IMG/VR virus record: IMGVR_UViG_3300034196_000019
Coordinates: 26,623 to 90,622 of that record
Origin: a virus
DNA: 64,000 nucleotides
Direction: 5' to 3' (one strand)
Position 1 is the stretch's first letter, and every line of letters begins with the position of its first letter. Made by a program: the position numbers and the translations under genes. The notes under the pieces are model-generated. The model was not told the origin of the DNA. It ran no database searches and worked only from the letters and a program-made list of their open reading frames with translations. Below are positions 40,670 through 50,247 of the stretch, piece after piece.

Positions 40670-40685
40670 TTACCGGAGAGACAAA

Positions 40686-40907
40686 ATGAAACAAGTAGAT
40701 AGTATGCCAACAGAAGGTCAGTTTGTTATAGTGTTTGAATATGCCGGTAGCGTTTGGTCTAGTATTCTTGTGTGGAGTGAAGGCGTTCTTTATGAGCGTA
40801 TAGATGAATCTGAGGAAGAGGTAGAACAAGACTTTTATTATACTGTCCCTTACTACTTCCTGTCCGCTGAGCACTCTAACCAGAAATACTTCATCTTTGG
40901 TGAATAA
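40686..40907 (+). CDS. Unknown acidic beta-rich protein (73 aa)
   Basis: Aromatic, acidic, with strands 'GQFVIVFEYAGSVWSSILV'. Cotranscribed with the metallopeptidase-like gene. Function unknown. Confidence 0.7.
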   Translation: MKQVDSMPTEGQFVIVFEYAGSVWSSILVWSEGVLYERIDESEEEVEQDFYYTVPYYFLSAEHSNQKYFIFGE

Positions 40908-40908
40908 C

Positions 40909-41148
40909 ATGAAAAAGATTCTAATTGCATCCCTTGTGGCCTTGTTTACTCTATTCAGTCTAGCTTGGCTGTACAGCAATATTCTTAAGCCAACACCTTT
41001 GGAATATCGACCTGTAATGCAGCAATATGATATACCTAGGGGTATTCCAAGCACTGTGCCTAACAGTGCGTATCCTCAGATTAGCGTTAAGAAAGAGAAT
41101 GTTAGCTTGAAAGAATCTTTTGAATCAGCACATAAACGGACGGAGTGA
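40909..41148 (+). CDS. Exported or anchored small protein (79 aa)
   Basis: ATG at 40909 gives 'MKKILIASLVALFTLFSLAW', a signal peptide or anchor; the rest is polar and Pro-rich. Located in the membrane or periplasm by inference. Confidence 0.65.
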   Translation: MKKILIASLVALFTLFSLAWLYSNILKPTPLEYRPVMQQYDIPRGIPSTVPNSAYPQISVKKENVSLKESFESAHKRTE

Positions 41149-41151
41149 TTT

Positions 41152-41382
41152 ATGTTCCTATACCACTGTAAAGAAGACGACAACTCTTGGTTAGAAGTTA
41201 TGGACCAAGTAGATAGGGAAGGAATGCTACACATTGCGATAAATGAAATGATCCTCGATGTAAAAGGTGAAATGCGTATTCCATATGCAAGATTTAAAGA
41301 GCAATGTGTATACATGCCAAGGGATAGAGTAGAAGAGTTAATTTCTCACCTTCAGGATGCTCTGAGTAACCCTAATTTCTAG
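41152..41382 (+). CDS. Unknown protein (76 aa)
   Basis: Acidic alpha/beta protein ending in a helix with 'RVEELISHLQDAL'. Last rightward gene before the bidirectional terminator. Confidence 0.7.
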   Translation: MFLYHCKEDDNSWLEVMDQVDREGMLHIAINEMILDVKGEMRIPYARFKEQCVYMPRDRVEELISHLQDALSNPNF

Positions 41383-41385
41383 ACA

Positions 41386-41419
41386 AAAGAAAGCCCCGCA
41401 AAGAGCGGGGCATTTTTGT
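41386..41419. terminator. Bidirectional terminator between early-right and late-left units
   Basis: GCCCCGC/GCGGGGC stem with an AAAGA loop, T-run on the right and A-run on the left, so it stops both converging transcripts. Confidence 0.9.
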
Positions 41420-41456
41420 TCTTGTTCTATTTTCAATCCGTATCTCTTATTCTTAA

Positions 41457-41795
41457 TTACCGCTTGTTCATCATATCCAATCTCTGGATGATATCCAGCT
41501 TCACTTGCTGCATACCTTCTTTGAAGTCCATCCGCGTACCAGACATCTCACGCAAGAACTGAGTCTGTAGTTCCTTCACTTCCTCACGGCTAGCCTTCTG
41601 ATCCTGAAGCCGTCCAATACTTCTTTCAGCAGCCCCTGTACGAGCTGAGAGCCCTGCCATATCGTTCTGGATAGCTTGCCTATCCCCTTGATAGGAATAC
41701 ACCCCCAAAGCAATCACAAAGCCTACAGCCATCTTGCCCCAATGATCTAATATACTTTGCAGCTTGTCTTGTTTAGGCTTTTCATTTTCCGACAT
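41457..41795 (-). CDS. Membrane-anchored coiled-coil protein in lysis block (112 aa)
   Basis: One hydrophobic segment (about residues 22-36) then a long polar helix with heptads (LQDQKASREEVKELQTQFL). Could be a holin-related or spanin-related accessory protein; no family recognised. Last late gene. Confidence 0.65.
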   Translation of the reverse strand: MSENEKPKQDKLQSILDHWGKMAVGFVIALGVYSYQGDRQAIQNDMAGLSARTGAAERSIGRLQDQKASREEVKELQTQFLREMSGTRMDFKEGMQQVKLDIIQRLDMMNKR

Positions 41796-42087
41796 CTTGA
41801 GTTCCCTCTCGTGTATATTTATTCTTTAAGCCTTCAATAAGCTTCATATGAGCCCTAAGACAACCCCTATCCTTCACATAGGCATAGGAGAGTGATCTAG
41901 CTGTGATAATCTCCATCCCTTGGGGTAGGTAGGGAGAAGTCTCAGAACAGTTTACAGATAGCAATTCAGCAGGAATATAGAGCTTTTCAACCGCATAAAC
42001 TACTTGTGGCTGCTCTTGTTTATTTGAGCAAGCGTACAAGCTCATCAGGGAGAGGAGCATCAATATCGACAGCAGAATTTTTCTCAT
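41782..42087 (-). CDS. Outer-membrane spanin lipoprotein (Rz1-like)
   Basis: 101 aa with a signal peptide and lipobox ending at C20 (LSLMSLYAC-S). It starts inside the Rz-like gene in another frame (68-base overlap), the classic Rz/Rz1 arrangement. Would link to the inner spanin and fuse the membranes at lysis. Confidence 0.75.
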   Translation of the reverse strand: MRKILLSILMLLSLMSLYACSNKQEQPQVVYAVEKLYIPAELLSVNCSETSPYLPQGMEIITARSLSYAYVKDRGCLRAHMKLIEGLKNKYTREGTQDVGK

Positions 42088-42451
42088 TAGTAATTACCTC
42101 CTTTTGTTGTGTAGTAGTGCTAATAGGAGGAAGACTAAGAATACTATCTGCTGAATATTTAGCTGTACAAATTTCATTCTGAACATCTTTAGTAATCTGG
42201 ATATATTCTTTAGGGCTATCAATCAGCTCTTGTCTAAGATCAGCAATTGTCTTATTCAATTGAACATTAACCAAATACACTTCAGAGCTTTTCTTTGTAA
42301 TGTTTTTAATCTCAGATTGTTGATGCTTATTCAGAGATACAGAAGCTAAAAGAAGAGCAATCAATCCAGCAATGATATATCCAGAGCTAGCCGCTAATAT
42401 CCCAGTGATCCCTGTCGTCATTCCTTTTAGAATAGTGCTTAGGAAGCTCAC
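42020..42451 (-). CDS. Inner-membrane spanin (Rz-like)
   Basis: 143 aa. One transmembrane segment (about residues 20-38) followed by a periplasmic helical domain with heptads (LVNVQLNKTIADLRQELI). Overlap with the lipoprotein gene and position after the endolysin and holin candidate support the call. Confidence 0.75.
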   Translation of the reverse strand: MSFLSTILKGMTTGITGILAASSGYIIAGLIALLLASVSLNKHQQSEIKNITKKSSEVYLVNVQLNKTIADLRQELIDSPKEYIQITKDVQNEICTAKYSADSILSLPPISTTTQQKEVITNEKNSAVDIDAPLPDELVRLLK

Positions 42452-42704
42452 ATACTTTTCCCTCTTTAGATTTATTAAAGTCCTCTACTTCCTGATCCAT
42501 AAACTTGCCAAGAGCATACATCCCAGCAAAGAACATTCCCCACAAGATTAGAGCACTCACTGTAAGAACAGTATTGAGTACTCCCAATAATGCAAGTCCT
42601 GCCATAGAAATGGCAATAAAGATATTAGATGCTCTTGTGTAATATTTATGGTACTTGCAAATATGAGAATATACTTTTACTTTACGGCTTTGTTTCTTTC
42701 CCAA
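42387..42704 (-). CDS. Holin candidate (two transmembrane segments, 105 aa)
   Basis: Hydrophobic segments at about residues 27-45 and 49-66, with a strongly basic start and charged tail, as in class II-type holins. Lies between the endolysin and the spanins. Identification is by topology and position only. Confidence 0.6.
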   Translation of the reverse strand: MGKKQSRKVKVYSHICKYHKYYTRASNIFIAISMAGLALLGVLNTVLTVSALILWGMFFAGMYALGKFMDQEVEDFNKSKEGKVCELPKHYSKRNDDRDHWDISG

Positions 42705-43281
42705 GAATATTCCTTCCCTGCCACTGGCTCATTTTTGTTTTGTAATCTCCAGGCTCATTTCCCATACAATAAGCATATTGTTTAGTAGCGCGAGTAACAA
42801 GCCCAGGAAGCACTTTCATAACACCGCCTACTTTACCATACACCCATCGAGTTAGTTGTAAGCAAGAAGCATCATAGTCTTTATTATTTAAGTTTCTAAG
42901 ATAAGTGCTAGATGCAACATTATTCACACCCTTATTGAATGTGAAATCTGTTCCTGCTGCTTTCATCCATTCAGACTTATATGGTACTTTAACAAGACTA
43001 TAATATCGCTTTTCATGCTTAAGCCAATCTTTAACAAAGATAGCAACACACTCATCTTCTGTATATTTAGGTTTAACTACTTCACCTTTTTGCACAAGGT
43101 GTCCAACACAAACAGTAGTAAGTCCTACAGGATCAATATAGGGGGTGAGATAGAAGCCTTCTGATGGGGCTGTAAGCTCTGCAGCAATGTAAGCTGATGG
43201 ACCACCAACTCCGGTTGCTAGAAGAGCTACAGCTATCTTTTTCTTGAGGGAATCAGTGATTTTAATCTGCATATTCTTCAC
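42682..43281 (-). CDS. SAR endolysin, glycoside hydrolase family 24 (lysozyme)
   Basis: 199 aa. A weakly hydrophobic, Ala/Gly-rich N-terminal segment (KKKIAVALLATGVGGPSAY) is a signal-anchor-release domain. The catalytic triad E41, D50, T56 has the same spacing as the P21 endolysin (E-9-D-6-T). It cuts peptidoglycan after leaving the membrane. GTG start overlapping the upstream TGA; an ATG three codons later is possible. Confidence 0.92.
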   Translation of the reverse strand: MKNMQIKITDSLKKKIAVALLATGVGGPSAYIAAELTAPSEGFYLTPYIDPVGLTTVCVGHLVQKGEVVKPKYTEDECVAIFVKDWLKHEKRYYSLVKVPYKSEWMKAAGTDFTFNKGVNNVASSTYLRNLNNKDYDASCLQLTRWVYGKVGGVMKVLPGLVTRATKQYAYCMGNEPGDYKTKMSQWQGRNILGKETKP

Positions 43282-43481
43282 CCAATAGCGCTAGTGGTTG
43301 AAATATCATTTCTGCAACTGTTTCTTTTTTCTGAAACTTCTTCTGGTATTTCTTTACCAGTTTCAATTTTACGAATTATATACCAGTCTGTATCCTTAAG
43401 ATAAGCAATCGCAGAAGCTCGCTTTGCTTCTTTTTCAATATCCAAAGGAGTTTCAATTTTCTGTAGCTGAGACCAATCCAT
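43278..43481 (-). CDS. Small tail-fibre-assembly-type protein (67 aa)
   Basis: Contains 'YLKDTDWYIIRKIETGKEIPEEVSEKR', a pattern seen at the end of tail fibre assembly proteins and related small phage proteins. Located at the end of the fibre block. Confidence 0.7.
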   Translation of the reverse strand: MDWSQLQKIETPLDIEKEAKRASAIAYLKDTDWYIIRKIETGKEIPEEVSEKRNSCRNDISTTSAIG

Positions 43482-43484
43482 TTA

Positions 43485-43847
43485 CTAAACCTCCTCGTTA
43501 CTTGGAACAATTAATAGTTCTGATTCCCCTTGTGGGGATGCGTCGGGGAACGGGACTGCCCCATCAACTACATCCAAGTAAATTGGGGTTAAAGGGTTAC
43601 GAATCTCTTCTGGACTCCTCCAATCAACTGGAAATAGAAGCGTTATATTTATAATACCGTCAATTCGTTCTATAAATTCACCGGTTACAAAGTAATTACT
43701 GCCAATTGCGCTTGCTGGTAATCGGAAACCTGATTTTAAAGGAGAGAAGTCAAACTTTTCGCCATTGATGGTGATTACATCGCCGCTTACTGATGCCTCA
43801 ACAGACCAACTCACAAGATCAGGCCAAAGTTTAATTTTCATTTCCAT
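43485..43847 (-). CDS. Unknown tail-region protein (120 aa)
   Basis: Beta-rich, with 'DVITINGEKFDFSPLKSGFRLPASAIGS' and a Pro-rich second half. Between a fibre and the assembly-like protein, so probably a fibre chaperone or minor tail protein. Confidence 0.65.
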   Translation of the reverse strand: MEMKIKLWPDLVSWSVEASVSGDVITINGEKFDFSPLKSGFRLPASAIGSNYFVTGEFIERIDGIINITLLFPVDWRSPEEIRNPLTPIYLDVVDGAVPFPDASPQGESELLIVPSNEEV

Positions 43848-45037
43848 CTACCCCATACACTAAGAACCGCACTTGAAAAGGATTGAGCTGTAGCCCCGTT
43901 ACGTATAGAACAAAATACATTGGTGGGAGATGTTGGTGTGCATACAGGGGTATAATAGTCATTAGTCGCTGCTGGGAAAGCTGTAAGGGTGGCCCCCACA
44001 GAGCTTGCACCAATAAATATGCTTGGAATAACTACAGTAAACTCAGCCCGTGCGGCTGCGGCAGTGGAGGGGATTGTATTCGAAATTACCCCAATAACAT
44101 GGGCGATACCATTTGCGAACTTCGAAATGGTATAACCGTTTACCACGGTAGATGACATTAGCCCGACGGTGGTAGAAGGGTCTTGGATTGCATTACCAGT
44201 ATGAAAAAGCTCTATCTCTGGCGTAAGTGAACCAGAATAAGACCCTCTCATTTTAATAGTACCAGTGTTTCCAGGCGTTGAGTAAGGCCAAGCAATCATT
44301 AGCCGGTTATTATCTGTTCCAGCATATAGTATAGTCTGTTTGTACCATATACCTGTACCTCCTGTTGGACCATTTGTGGGGTTTAAGTATGTGGTATTAT
44401 CAAACCCCTGTCCTTGTAAGCTCCCCCAGAAATCTGTTGTGACCGAGCCACTGGAGTATCCAATACGTTGTGCATCTGGGACATTCCCAGGGGAGTTGCC
44501 AACTGCCGCCATTGCAGCAGTGCCAAGCCCAAGATTCGTTCTTGCTGTTGCGGCAGTTGTTGCTCCAGTACCCCCTTTTGCTACCGGCACTGTATTTTCT
44601 ACGGCTACAGTGCCGAGTCCAAGTGCTGTACGGCCAGCCGCAGGAGTGTTTCCGCCTGTACCCCCTTGTGTAACAGACAATGGTGTTGTAAGACCTGTAA
44701 TTGAGGTAATATCACTATTAGCACCAGAGTTTGCTTTTGTAGATGAGAATTGTCCTATTACAAGGGACGCTGCTCTCAGGGCATCAGCACTATCTTTAAC
44801 ATAGCCTTCCATAGGAGCAATAACATATACTCCACCAGAAGCTACAGATGCTCCTCTATAGTTTGGATAAATCCCCAACGATGTGTTGCTAACAACATTA
44901 ATTACTTCATACCAATTACCATCAGGACCAGAGAAGGCATCACCAACACGGGCATTTGCAATGAAGGCTGTACCAGTACCAACAACAGCATTAGAGTTTA
45001 GAGTAACCTGTACTGTACCTGTTTTATACCATGTCAT
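43838..45037 (-). CDS. Tail fibre protein (399 aa)
   Basis: N-terminal domain 'YKTGTVQVTLNSNAVVGTGTAF' is a common virion-attachment start. The middle has paired repeats 'TQGGTGGNTPAAGRTALGLG' and 'AKGGTGATTAATARTNLGLG', typical of tail fibre shafts. The C-terminus is a beta-rich tip. Confidence 0.88.
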   Translation of the reverse strand: MTWYKTGTVQVTLNSNAVVGTGTAFIANARVGDAFSGPDGNWYEVINVVSNTSLGIYPNYRGASVASGGVYVIAPMEGYVKDSADALRAASLVIGQFSSTKANSGANSDITSITGLTTPLSVTQGGTGGNTPAAGRTALGLGTVAVENTVPVAKGGTGATTAATARTNLGLGTAAMAAVGNSPGNVPDAQRIGYSSGSVTTDFWGSLQGQGFDNTTYLNPTNGPTGGTGIWYKQTILYAGTDNNRLMIAWPYSTPGNTGTIKMRGSYSGSLTPEIELFHTGNAIQDPSTTVGLMSSTVVNGYTISKFANGIAHVIGVISNTIPSTAAAARAEFTVVIPSIFIGASSVGATLTAFPAATNDYYTPVCTPTSPTNVFCSIRNGATAQSFSSAVLSVWGRWK

Positions 45038-45049
45038 TTATTTATTCTC

Positions 45050-45700
45050 CTAAGCTATTTGTTTTGCAAAAACTACCGGGATATACTGTGCTGTAGGAAG
45101 ATCCACTCCTATTGCCTGAAGAAGAAGTCGGTTATTCCCATATTCCCACAGAGCATAAAGGTTACCTTGTCTTGAGGTGGTACCCGGCATGTCCATTGCA
45201 ATATTATTTAATAGCATATAATCACCAGTATCTAACGGGGATGGTGCAGTCCATGATAATCTATAAACACCTGGACTTACTTGTGAGTACCCCAAGTAAG
45301 TCCAAGAAGTAAGAGTTCTTGTAAATTGAGCACAGGGAGTATCATTGTCGAAAAGTAGAACATTGTTTTCATCCCACAACCTCAAGCCATACGAGGCTTT
45401 TGGTGAAGACTTAAATCCAGAAGCAAACCAGTTCCCAGAGGAAAATGCACCATTTGTTCTAAAGGAAAATCCACTCCAGCTCCCAGAAGAGCCATTGACA
45501 TTGCAGAATGCAAATGTATTTGACTGGTTCGGCCTTACAAATATTAAAGGTGGCTCTGTTGTAGTTATTACTTGAGGGAATGTTATTGTTAATGCGGATG
45601 TTCCACTCCAAGTTCCGCTGCTTAATACAACAAGCCTAGCAAACTCGGAGTCTAATGTAACAACATCGCTGTTATTTGTAAATGTTAGTCCATAAGACAC
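45050..45700 (-). CDS. Minor tail / fibre-associated protein (216 aa)
   Basis: GTG start at 45700 with GAGGAAC ahead; the longer reading to 45868 runs through the upstream gene in another frame. Starts 'SYGLTFTNNSDVVTLDSEFARLVVL', and a second similar unit 'SYGLRLWDENNVLLFDND' lies inside, so the protein looks duplicated. The neighbour at 45700-46026 shares the N-terminal pattern. Confidence 0.75.
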   Translation of the reverse strand: MSYGLTFTNNSDVVTLDSEFARLVVLSSGTWSGTSALTITFPQVITTTEPPLIFVRPNQSNTFAFCNVNGSSGSWSGFSFRTNGAFSSGNWFASGFKSSPKASYGLRLWDENNVLLFDNDTPCAQFTRTLTSWTYLGYSQVSPGVYRLSWTAPSPLDTGDYMLLNNIAMDMPGTTSRQGNLYALWEYGNNRLLLQAIGVDLPTAQYIPVVFAKQIA

Positions 45701-46026
45701 TATTTGTTCCTCATTACAAGAAGTCTCTGTGGTGTTGTACCAGTAGGGCCAGTTCCTGCGGCGGGACTCCCAAAGTACACTGTAACCCCTCCAGTACCAA
45801 CAATAGGAGTAAACATTATAGCAGAGGTGAATTGGGCAGTAGTGTCGTATGCAACAACTGGAATACATACTGCTGAGTGGGTAGATGCAGATACTTCCGG
45901 GATGCTTATGAATCTACTTCTCCCAGATGGGGATACAATAGCAGAATAAACAATCCTTACAGTAAAAGAATTCTCATCTAGCTGGAGAGTCCCATTGGCT
46001 CCCCATATCCTCATTCCAAAACTCAT
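45700..46026 (-). CDS. Minor tail / fibre-associated protein (108 aa)
   Basis: Begins 'SFGMRIWGANGTLQLDENSFTVRIV', the same design as the next protein, so the two are probably paralogues. ATG overlaps the stop of the J-like gene. Probably bound at the tail tip. Confidence 0.75.
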   Translation of the reverse strand: MSFGMRIWGANGTLQLDENSFTVRIVYSAIVSPSGRSRFISIPEVSASTHSAVCIPVVAYDTTAQFTSAIMFTPIVGTGGVTVYFGSPAAGTGPTGTTPQRLLVMRNK

Positions 46027-49000
46027 TCTGTAAGGTCTCCTAATTGCACACGTTTAACACCAGCAGCATCATACACCCTCAATGATCTATTAGTCATAGT
46101 CATCTTACCTTGCCCAGCTACACTACCATTAATCTCAAATGTACCCGCTTTAGTCAGCCTCCAACCAAGAGAGTTTGCAACATAGTTATCAGATTGCAAA
46201 GCATCACCAATCTTAAGCATTGTAATGCTACCATCTTGGATAAATGCGCTCTGGATAAATACTCGGTTATTCTCCACAATAAATGGAATACTCGTACCAC
46301 CGGCACCATTAATTACAGCAAACCTATTAGCATTCACCAAGAATTGACTTTGCAATGCACCAACACCGTTAGCTTCAATGCTCAGACCAACACCTGCTGC
46401 AACATACTGACCGTTAGCATTAAGCTCCATCTTAACAGACCAGATTGTACTTAGTTTACCATTAGTGTCAGCAATAGCTTCACTTGTTGTATTGATAAGA
46501 GCAGTATTACCATCAACGTTAACTTGAAGTTGCTGAATAGCTGTTGCTGTAGCAGCATTGTTAGTAACAACTACTTGCTCAAGATCAGTTACTTGACCTT
46601 TGTTAGTATCCACCTGCGCCGTAAGTGTTGTTACACTGCTAACGATAGCTAAGTCCTGTTCTGCTCTTACTTTAACTTCTTGGTTAAAACCAGTAAGGCT
46701 GTCCCATCCACGAAGAGCGTCTGTAAGATCACCCTCGCCATTATCATTACGATATTGAGCACGTAGCGCTGTAAGCTGAGAAGCTGTAGCAGTGAGACGA
46801 CCATCCACTTCTTCAATCTTAGATGTGTTCTGCGTCACTTGCAAAGCAAGAGCATTCACGGTTTGTGTGATAGTACCAATATCTTGCCAATAGGTTTCAT
46901 TTGGTGGAGATGTATTAACTGGGACATTTATCTTAGCCTGGTAGAGTCTCTGCCCTACTCTTACTGTATCTCCAGCAGAATAAGTTGCTGTGTCTTTCCA
47001 TTCAAGAGCGTCTGTCAGATTGCTAATACGTTCATTTACAGACCCAGGACCATCACCATCAATCAAATCAATGCGATCTGCTAGGTTTTGCCCAAGAGAG
47101 CTATTCTTAATTTGACCTGCAAAGTATTCCTCATATTCCGAAGGATCATTGCTAGACATGCCTTGTACACCATTAAGTGTCTCTAGTGGAAGGAATGGTC
47201 CAATATTACCAGTGCGGTCGATAAGACGTGCCCAGTAGTAGAATGTAACACCAGCGGCCAGACCATTAATATCATGAGTGATCTGAGGATATGCAAAGTC
47301 ACCTAGTTTAGCTGCTAATGCAAAGCTTGGTGAACTACTCTGATAAATCTCTGTACGAGCAGCATCCTCTGAGCCCGGAAGGAATGTCCAATTAAGTCTT
47401 TGCCCATATACAAGTGGTGTTACAGTGAGAGATGCAAGAGATGGAGGAGCACCTGCTTTACCTTCAAGGGGTGTAGTAGCACTCAATCCCCACAAACTCT
47501 TAATCCCAAGAGCATTGATAGATCTTACACGGACAACATATTCACCAGTGTAGATACCACGAATACTAAACTCTTGTGCGCCTGTAGTGCCTAGCGTGAT
47601 CCAATCACCAAGACCGATCTTATACTGACCTTCATACATTACAGCATTCTCTACAGCATCCCAAGAAACTGTCATTGTAGTTACAGCAAGGGTCTGCTCA
47701 ATAAACGAAGCTGCTGTCACAGTAATAGGAGAAGGAGGATTCAAGAAAGCGGGAGGTACTTTACTAACTGGCCTGGATTCAAGTCTAGCTCCATTATCAA
47801 TAGCAGCAAACTTACTCTGATTGTACTCTACACCAGTCACCTCATAAACACCATTACCAGAATGAACGAGCTTAGTTACCTTAAACAGTTGATTCTTAAG
47901 ATCAGATGCCTCAAGATACCAAACAGCATTTACCATTGGTACTTCTGAATATGCTGTACTAACTGTTACTACATTACCTTGCACTTGATCAATTGTTCTT
48001 GCTTGCTGTGTACCATCTCGTAATGCTACAAACAACCGATCACCAGCTTTAGCTTCTGTAGCTCTGTCGAGAGTTACAACCGTAAGGGTGCCAGACTTAA
48101 GTCTACCAGTGAAAGGCTTACCAGCAATAAGAGGATCAGCTACACCAATAATCTTCCCTGGCTGTACTTTAGAGCTAAGACCTTGCAAACCAGTCTTAAA
48201 TGTCACAGTACGATTGTACAGGTTTGTCAGAAGGTTATACTTCCCCTTACGCTGAGCTTCCCCACGAGACGTACAGCCAATAGCAGAAAGCTTAGTCTGC
48301 CTATCTCCACCCCAACGAAGAATCTCTGCTTTCTCCCACACAGCCTCTACTTGTGTACCGTAGTGGTTTGTAGGTTCATCATAACTAACAAGAGCTGATG
48401 TATAAATACTTCTCTCATCTGTTGCTTGACAATCAAAGTTACCTTCTACGACATCAGCACGGGAAAATGTAGGAATATTATCAGTAGACTCTTCTTTGTC
48501 AGCAATGGCAATAAACTCATTACCATTCCAATACGTCATACCATTAAAGATGCTACAGATATCTCTCAGTACTTGCCAAGCATCTGTTTCACTTTGCAGA
48601 TAGACATTGCATGTATGGCGAGGTTCAAAAGTGCCAGAGCCTTTTCCATCATCTACCATTACATCGCAGTACTGAGCTACTTCATAAAGATCCCACTTAC
48701 TGACTTGGTTTAGATTAACTCGATTGCCAAGACCAAATCTTTCATTAGTGACGATATCAAGAAACACCCAAGCTGGGTTATCTGTCCAAGCCCATTTAAA
48801 ATCTCCAGTCCATACCCCTGTATAAGTACGCGTCTCAGGATCATAGTTGCTTGGTACACGAATAATGCGACCTTTCACTTTAACAGAGATAGCTGGAATA
48901 CTACCGCCACCAAACAGACGTGAGTCAAACTGAACAAACAGGAGAGCTGTGTTTGGATAACGTTGCTTTGCGTCTACAACTTCTGTGAAGCTCTTAATAG

Positions 49001-49661
49001 ACATACTATCTTGAATAGAAGAGCTTGTGCTATCTACAGTTGTACGTCTTACTCGAATAGTCCAACCAGAAGATGGATTCTTTGGGAGGTTAACTCTGTG
49101 GGTTCTTTCATATGCACTATTTGTTTTACCACTGACAGTGTAATTCTGATATGTGACAAAAGGACCACCATCTGTTGCAATATCAATAGAGTAATTAATT
49201 GCATACCCTACTGTGTCCCCGTTAGTGAGCTGTTGCTGAAGAGCTGGGAAGTTAAGTGTTACACGAACAGCAGAGAGGGAGACTTTAGTAATCTGCCTAA
49301 CCCACGGCGTTACATATTTAAGGGAAAAGTTAACAGTAGTCTCGTTGCTTACTTCTGGATTGCCTTGGATGTAAGGTTGGTCAACAGTGCCACTTCTCCA
49401 TTCCCAAGTAACACCACCAAAGTTCTCTTCACCACCAGGACCAATCAGTGGCGTTCCATTTAAATAGATATCTCTCCCTGTAGGAGTACCAGCAAGCTCT
49501 CCCTCTCCAACAGCTACAAGTACTTTAGCATAAGCCACAGACTGAAGGTTATTAGGTGTTTCTACCGGAGTATGTGCTTCCTCTTGACCACCTTTCGAAC
49601 CTTCTACTACAGGAACATAAGCATTAAACTTAGCACCATACTCTTTCTCTAAATCCCGCAT
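46023..49661 (-). CDS. Tail tip host-specificity protein, lambda J-like
   Basis: 1212 aa. Shows the gpJ order: N-terminal 'SVAYAKVLVAVGEGELAG' and ring domains, 'SVKVKGRIIRVPSNYDPETRTYTG', the 'DIVTNERFGLG...YEVAQYCDVMVDDG' region, fibronectin-type repeats around 640-830, coiled-coil segments around 960-1090 and a C-terminal receptor-binding part. It forms the tail tip and probably contacts the host receptor. Confidence 0.94.
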   Translation of the reverse strand: MRDLEKEYGAKFNAYVPVVEGSKGGQEEAHTPVETPNNLQSVAYAKVLVAVGEGELAGTPTGRDIYLNGTPLIGPGGEENFGGVTWEWRSGTVDQPYIQGNPEVSNETTVNFSLKYVTPWVRQITKVSLSAVRVTLNFPALQQQLTNGDTVGYAINYSIDIATDGGPFVTYQNYTVSGKTNSAYERTHRVNLPKNPSSGWTIRVRRTTVDSTSSSIQDSMSIKSFTEVVDAKQRYPNTALLFVQFDSRLFGGGSIPAISVKVKGRIIRVPSNYDPETRTYTGVWTGDFKWAWTDNPAWVFLDIVTNERFGLGNRVNLNQVSKWDLYEVAQYCDVMVDDGKGSGTFEPRHTCNVYLQSETDAWQVLRDICSIFNGMTYWNGNEFIAIADKEESTDNIPTFSRADVVEGNFDCQATDERSIYTSALVSYDEPTNHYGTQVEAVWEKAEILRWGGDRQTKLSAIGCTSRGEAQRKGKYNLLTNLYNRTVTFKTGLQGLSSKVQPGKIIGVADPLIAGKPFTGRLKSGTLTVVTLDRATEAKAGDRLFVALRDGTQQARTIDQVQGNVVTVSTAYSEVPMVNAVWYLEASDLKNQLFKVTKLVHSGNGVYEVTGVEYNQSKFAAIDNGARLESRPVSKVPPAFLNPPSPITVTAASFIEQTLAVTTMTVSWDAVENAVMYEGQYKIGLGDWITLGTTGAQEFSIRGIYTGEYVVRVRSINALGIKSLWGLSATTPLEGKAGAPPSLASLTVTPLVYGQRLNWTFLPGSEDAARTEIYQSSSPSFALAAKLGDFAYPQITHDINGLAAGVTFYYWARLIDRTGNIGPFLPLETLNGVQGMSSNDPSEYEEYFAGQIKNSSLGQNLADRIDLIDGDGPGSVNERISNLTDALEWKDTATYSAGDTVRVGQRLYQAKINVPVNTSPPNETYWQDIGTITQTVNALALQVTQNTSKIEEVDGRLTATASQLTALRAQYRNDNGEGDLTDALRGWDSLTGFNQEVKVRAEQDLAIVSSVTTLTAQVDTNKGQVTDLEQVVVTNNAATATAIQQLQVNVDGNTALINTTSEAIADTNGKLSTIWSVKMELNANGQYVAAGVGLSIEANGVGALQSQFLVNANRFAVINGAGGTSIPFIVENNRVFIQSAFIQDGSITMLKIGDALQSDNYVANSLGWRLTKAGTFEINGSVAGQGKMTMTNRSLRVYDAAGVKRVQLGDLTE

Positions 49662-49670
49662 AGCTTCTCC

Positions 49671-50246
49671 TTACAATTGATCCTCTGCAAGGATGCCCGC
49701 AGAGATAATAGCACCACCAACTTCACGCTCCCCATAAGGAACACCAATAGGATTTCCTTGTGCTGTAGTATTTACAGGTCCACCAAAAGCATAGGATGCC
49801 TTATTCTCAACATCCTCTTTTGTCTTTAATCCTTGTGCTTGTGGGGTAAGCATTTGAGCTACACCACCTAGGATAAGGGAGATGCCTAGACTATATGTAC
49901 TACCACCTGTAAAATAACCAATTACAAGAAATGCTACACCGAGAATAGTCTGGAATAATCCGGCTCTTTTACTACCCTCATAAACTGGGAGGATTCTTAT
50001 AATAGATTTTTTACCAATATCAAATTCATCTGTATCCTTGATATTATGTTTACCGTTAAATACAGCAAACCGTACACCTTTACTCTCCGATTCTTCCATA
50101 GCTTTGGCAAAGCCTTCCACTTGAAGTCTCATAGCTTTAATAGCTTCGCTACCTTTACCTACTAGAAACTTGTGGCTTCTACCGAGCTTCCTAAGATAAC
50201 CACCAAGCCTCACTTCCACCCAATATTCCGTACTAACGCTAGACAT
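49671..50246 (-). CDS. Tail assembly protein, lambda I-like
   Basis: 191 aa. N-terminal ubiquitin-like part with 'DTDEFDIGKKSIIRILPVYEGSKRAG', then a hydrophobic Gly-rich middle (FQTILGVAFLVIGYFTGG...) and 'PQAQGLKTKEDVENKASYAFGGPVNT', which are hallmarks of gpI. Needed to assemble the tail tip with K, L and J. Confidence 0.9.
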   Translation of the reverse strand: MSSVSTEYWVEVRLGGYLRKLGRSHKFLVGKGSEAIKAMRLQVEGFAKAMEESESKGVRFAVFNGKHNIKDTDEFDIGKKSIIRILPVYEGSKRAGLFQTILGVAFLVIGYFTGGSTYSLGISLILGGVAQMLTPQAQGLKTKEDVENKASYAFGGPVNTTAQGNPIGVPYGEREVGGAIISAGILAEDQL

Positions 50247-50247
50247 A

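Noticed and set aside
44340-44804. 154-codon rightward frame inside the tail fibre gene
   Set aside because: Antisense shadow of repeated Gly/Thr/Ala codons; no ribosome site.
45701-45868. N-terminal extension of the fibre-associated gene up to 45868
   Set aside because: The extension (Cys/Tyr/Trp-rich) is the shadow of the gene at 45700-46026 in another frame; the GTG at 45700 has the ribosome site.
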